Below are positions 5,615-5,972 of a DNA stretch of 5,972 nucleotides, piece after piece. The position numbers were made by a program, and so were the translations under genes. Within the stretch, counting starts at the first letter, position 1. Each line of letters starts with the position of its first letter. The DNA comes from Bacteroidota bacterium. GTDB taxonomy: Bacteria; Bacteroidota; Bacteroidia; Chitinophagales; Saprospiraceae. The notes beneath the pieces were generated by a model. It had not been told where the DNA came from. It worked only from the letters and a program-made list of their open reading frames with translations, and made no database searches. The stretch lies in the NCBI GenBank assembly GCA_008501835.1, contig QQUB01000448.1, forward strand, positions 1 through 5,972, written 5' to 3'.

Positions 5615-5972
5615 ATGAACCTTAACCAGATAAAAAAAATATACTTCATCGGAATAGGTGGCATAGGCATGAGTGCGGTGGCAAGATATTTTAATTCCAG
5701 AGGTGTAGAGGTGCATGGTTATGACAGAACAGAAACAAGCCTGACCAAAAAGTTGGTCGAAGAAGGCATGAAGATACATTATGATGAAAGTTTGAATAAA
5801 ATCCCCAACGGAGTAGACGTGGTTGTTTATACCCCTGCTGTTCCGGAGACACATGCTGAATTAGTTTATTTCCGACAGCAGGGGTACGAGGTGATCAAAA
5901 GGGCTGAAGCCCTCGGCATTATCAGCCGGGGCATGAAAACCATCGCGATCGCCGGGACCCATGGGAAAACAA
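5615..5972 (+). CDS. murC: UDP-N-acetylmuramate--L-alanine ligase, N-terminal part
   Basis: MurC is the cytoplasmic ATP-dependent ligase that adds L-alanine to UDP-MurNAc, the first step of stem peptide assembly. The 5' end is present and the gene runs off the right edge after 119 codons, about a quarter of a family usually near 450-490 residues. The Rossmann-type UDP-MurNAc-binding domain starts with YFIGIGGIGMSAVARYF (10-26), continues with the GYD strand end and VVYTPAVP, and the fragment ends in the ATP-binding P-loop AGTHGKT (113-119). ATG 5615 gives the usual short lead-in MNLNQIKKI before the glycine-rich loop. It begins 11 bases after the murG stop, so the two are almost certainly co-transcribed. 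In related clusters ftsQ, ftsA and ftsZ usually follow, but they are outside the window. Confidence 0.96.
   Translation, partial: MNLNQIKKIYFIGIGGIGMSAVARYFNSRGVEVHGYDRTETSLTKKLVEEGMKIHYDESLNKIPNGVDVVVYTPAVPETHAELVYFRQQGYEVIKRAEALGIISRGMKTIAIAGTHGKT

Noticed and set aside
5390..5854. 154-codon open frame on the minus strand across the murG-murC junction
   Set aside because: It overlaps the coding ends of two well-identified genes and has no recognisable motif or plausible start region.

Overview
The window is an uninterrupted, all plus-strand segment of a division and cell wall (dcw) gene cluster: murE (3' end only), mraY, murD, ftsW, murG and murC (5' end only). The order murE-mraY-murD-ftsW-murG-murC with no murF between murE and mraY, the long MraY (418 residues with an enlarged periplasmic loop), the Bacteroidota-like FtsW signatures and the A-rich, mostly Shine-Dalgarno-free start regions all point to Bacteroidota. 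The overall protein flavour suggests a Cytophagales-type member, but family or genus cannot be fixed from this sequence alone.

Layout: murE ends at 458 and is followed by a 98-base leader. mraY runs 557-1813; a 23-base gap leads to murD (1837-3153); a 25-base gap leads to ftsW (GTG start, 3179-4318). A 187-base spacer, the largest non-coding stretch here, holds a long imperfect hairpin, a possible promoter and a short heptamer repeat. murG then runs 4506-5603, and murC begins 11 bases later at 5615 and leaves the window. There are no RNA genes, mobile elements, CRISPR arrays or recognisable intrinsic terminators, so the genes are probably co-transcribed, with a possible regulatory break before murG.

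Together the genes build and use the peptidoglycan precursor. MurC, MurD and MurE add L-Ala, D-Glu and, judging by the DNPR motif, meso-diaminopimelate to UDP-MurNAc. MraY moves the phospho-MurNAc-peptide to undecaprenyl phosphate (lipid I), MurG adds GlcNAc (lipid II), and FtsW polymerises lipid II at the septum. MurF, also needed for the pathway, must be encoded elsewhere.

I found no new biological system: every gene belongs to a textbook family with its key residues intact. The points worth a second look are small-scale and non-coding: an AAACGAAAAA-type motif recurring just after stop codons or just before starts, the long inverted repeat after ftsW, and the heptamer repeat that abuts the murG start and creates a misleading upstream ATG.
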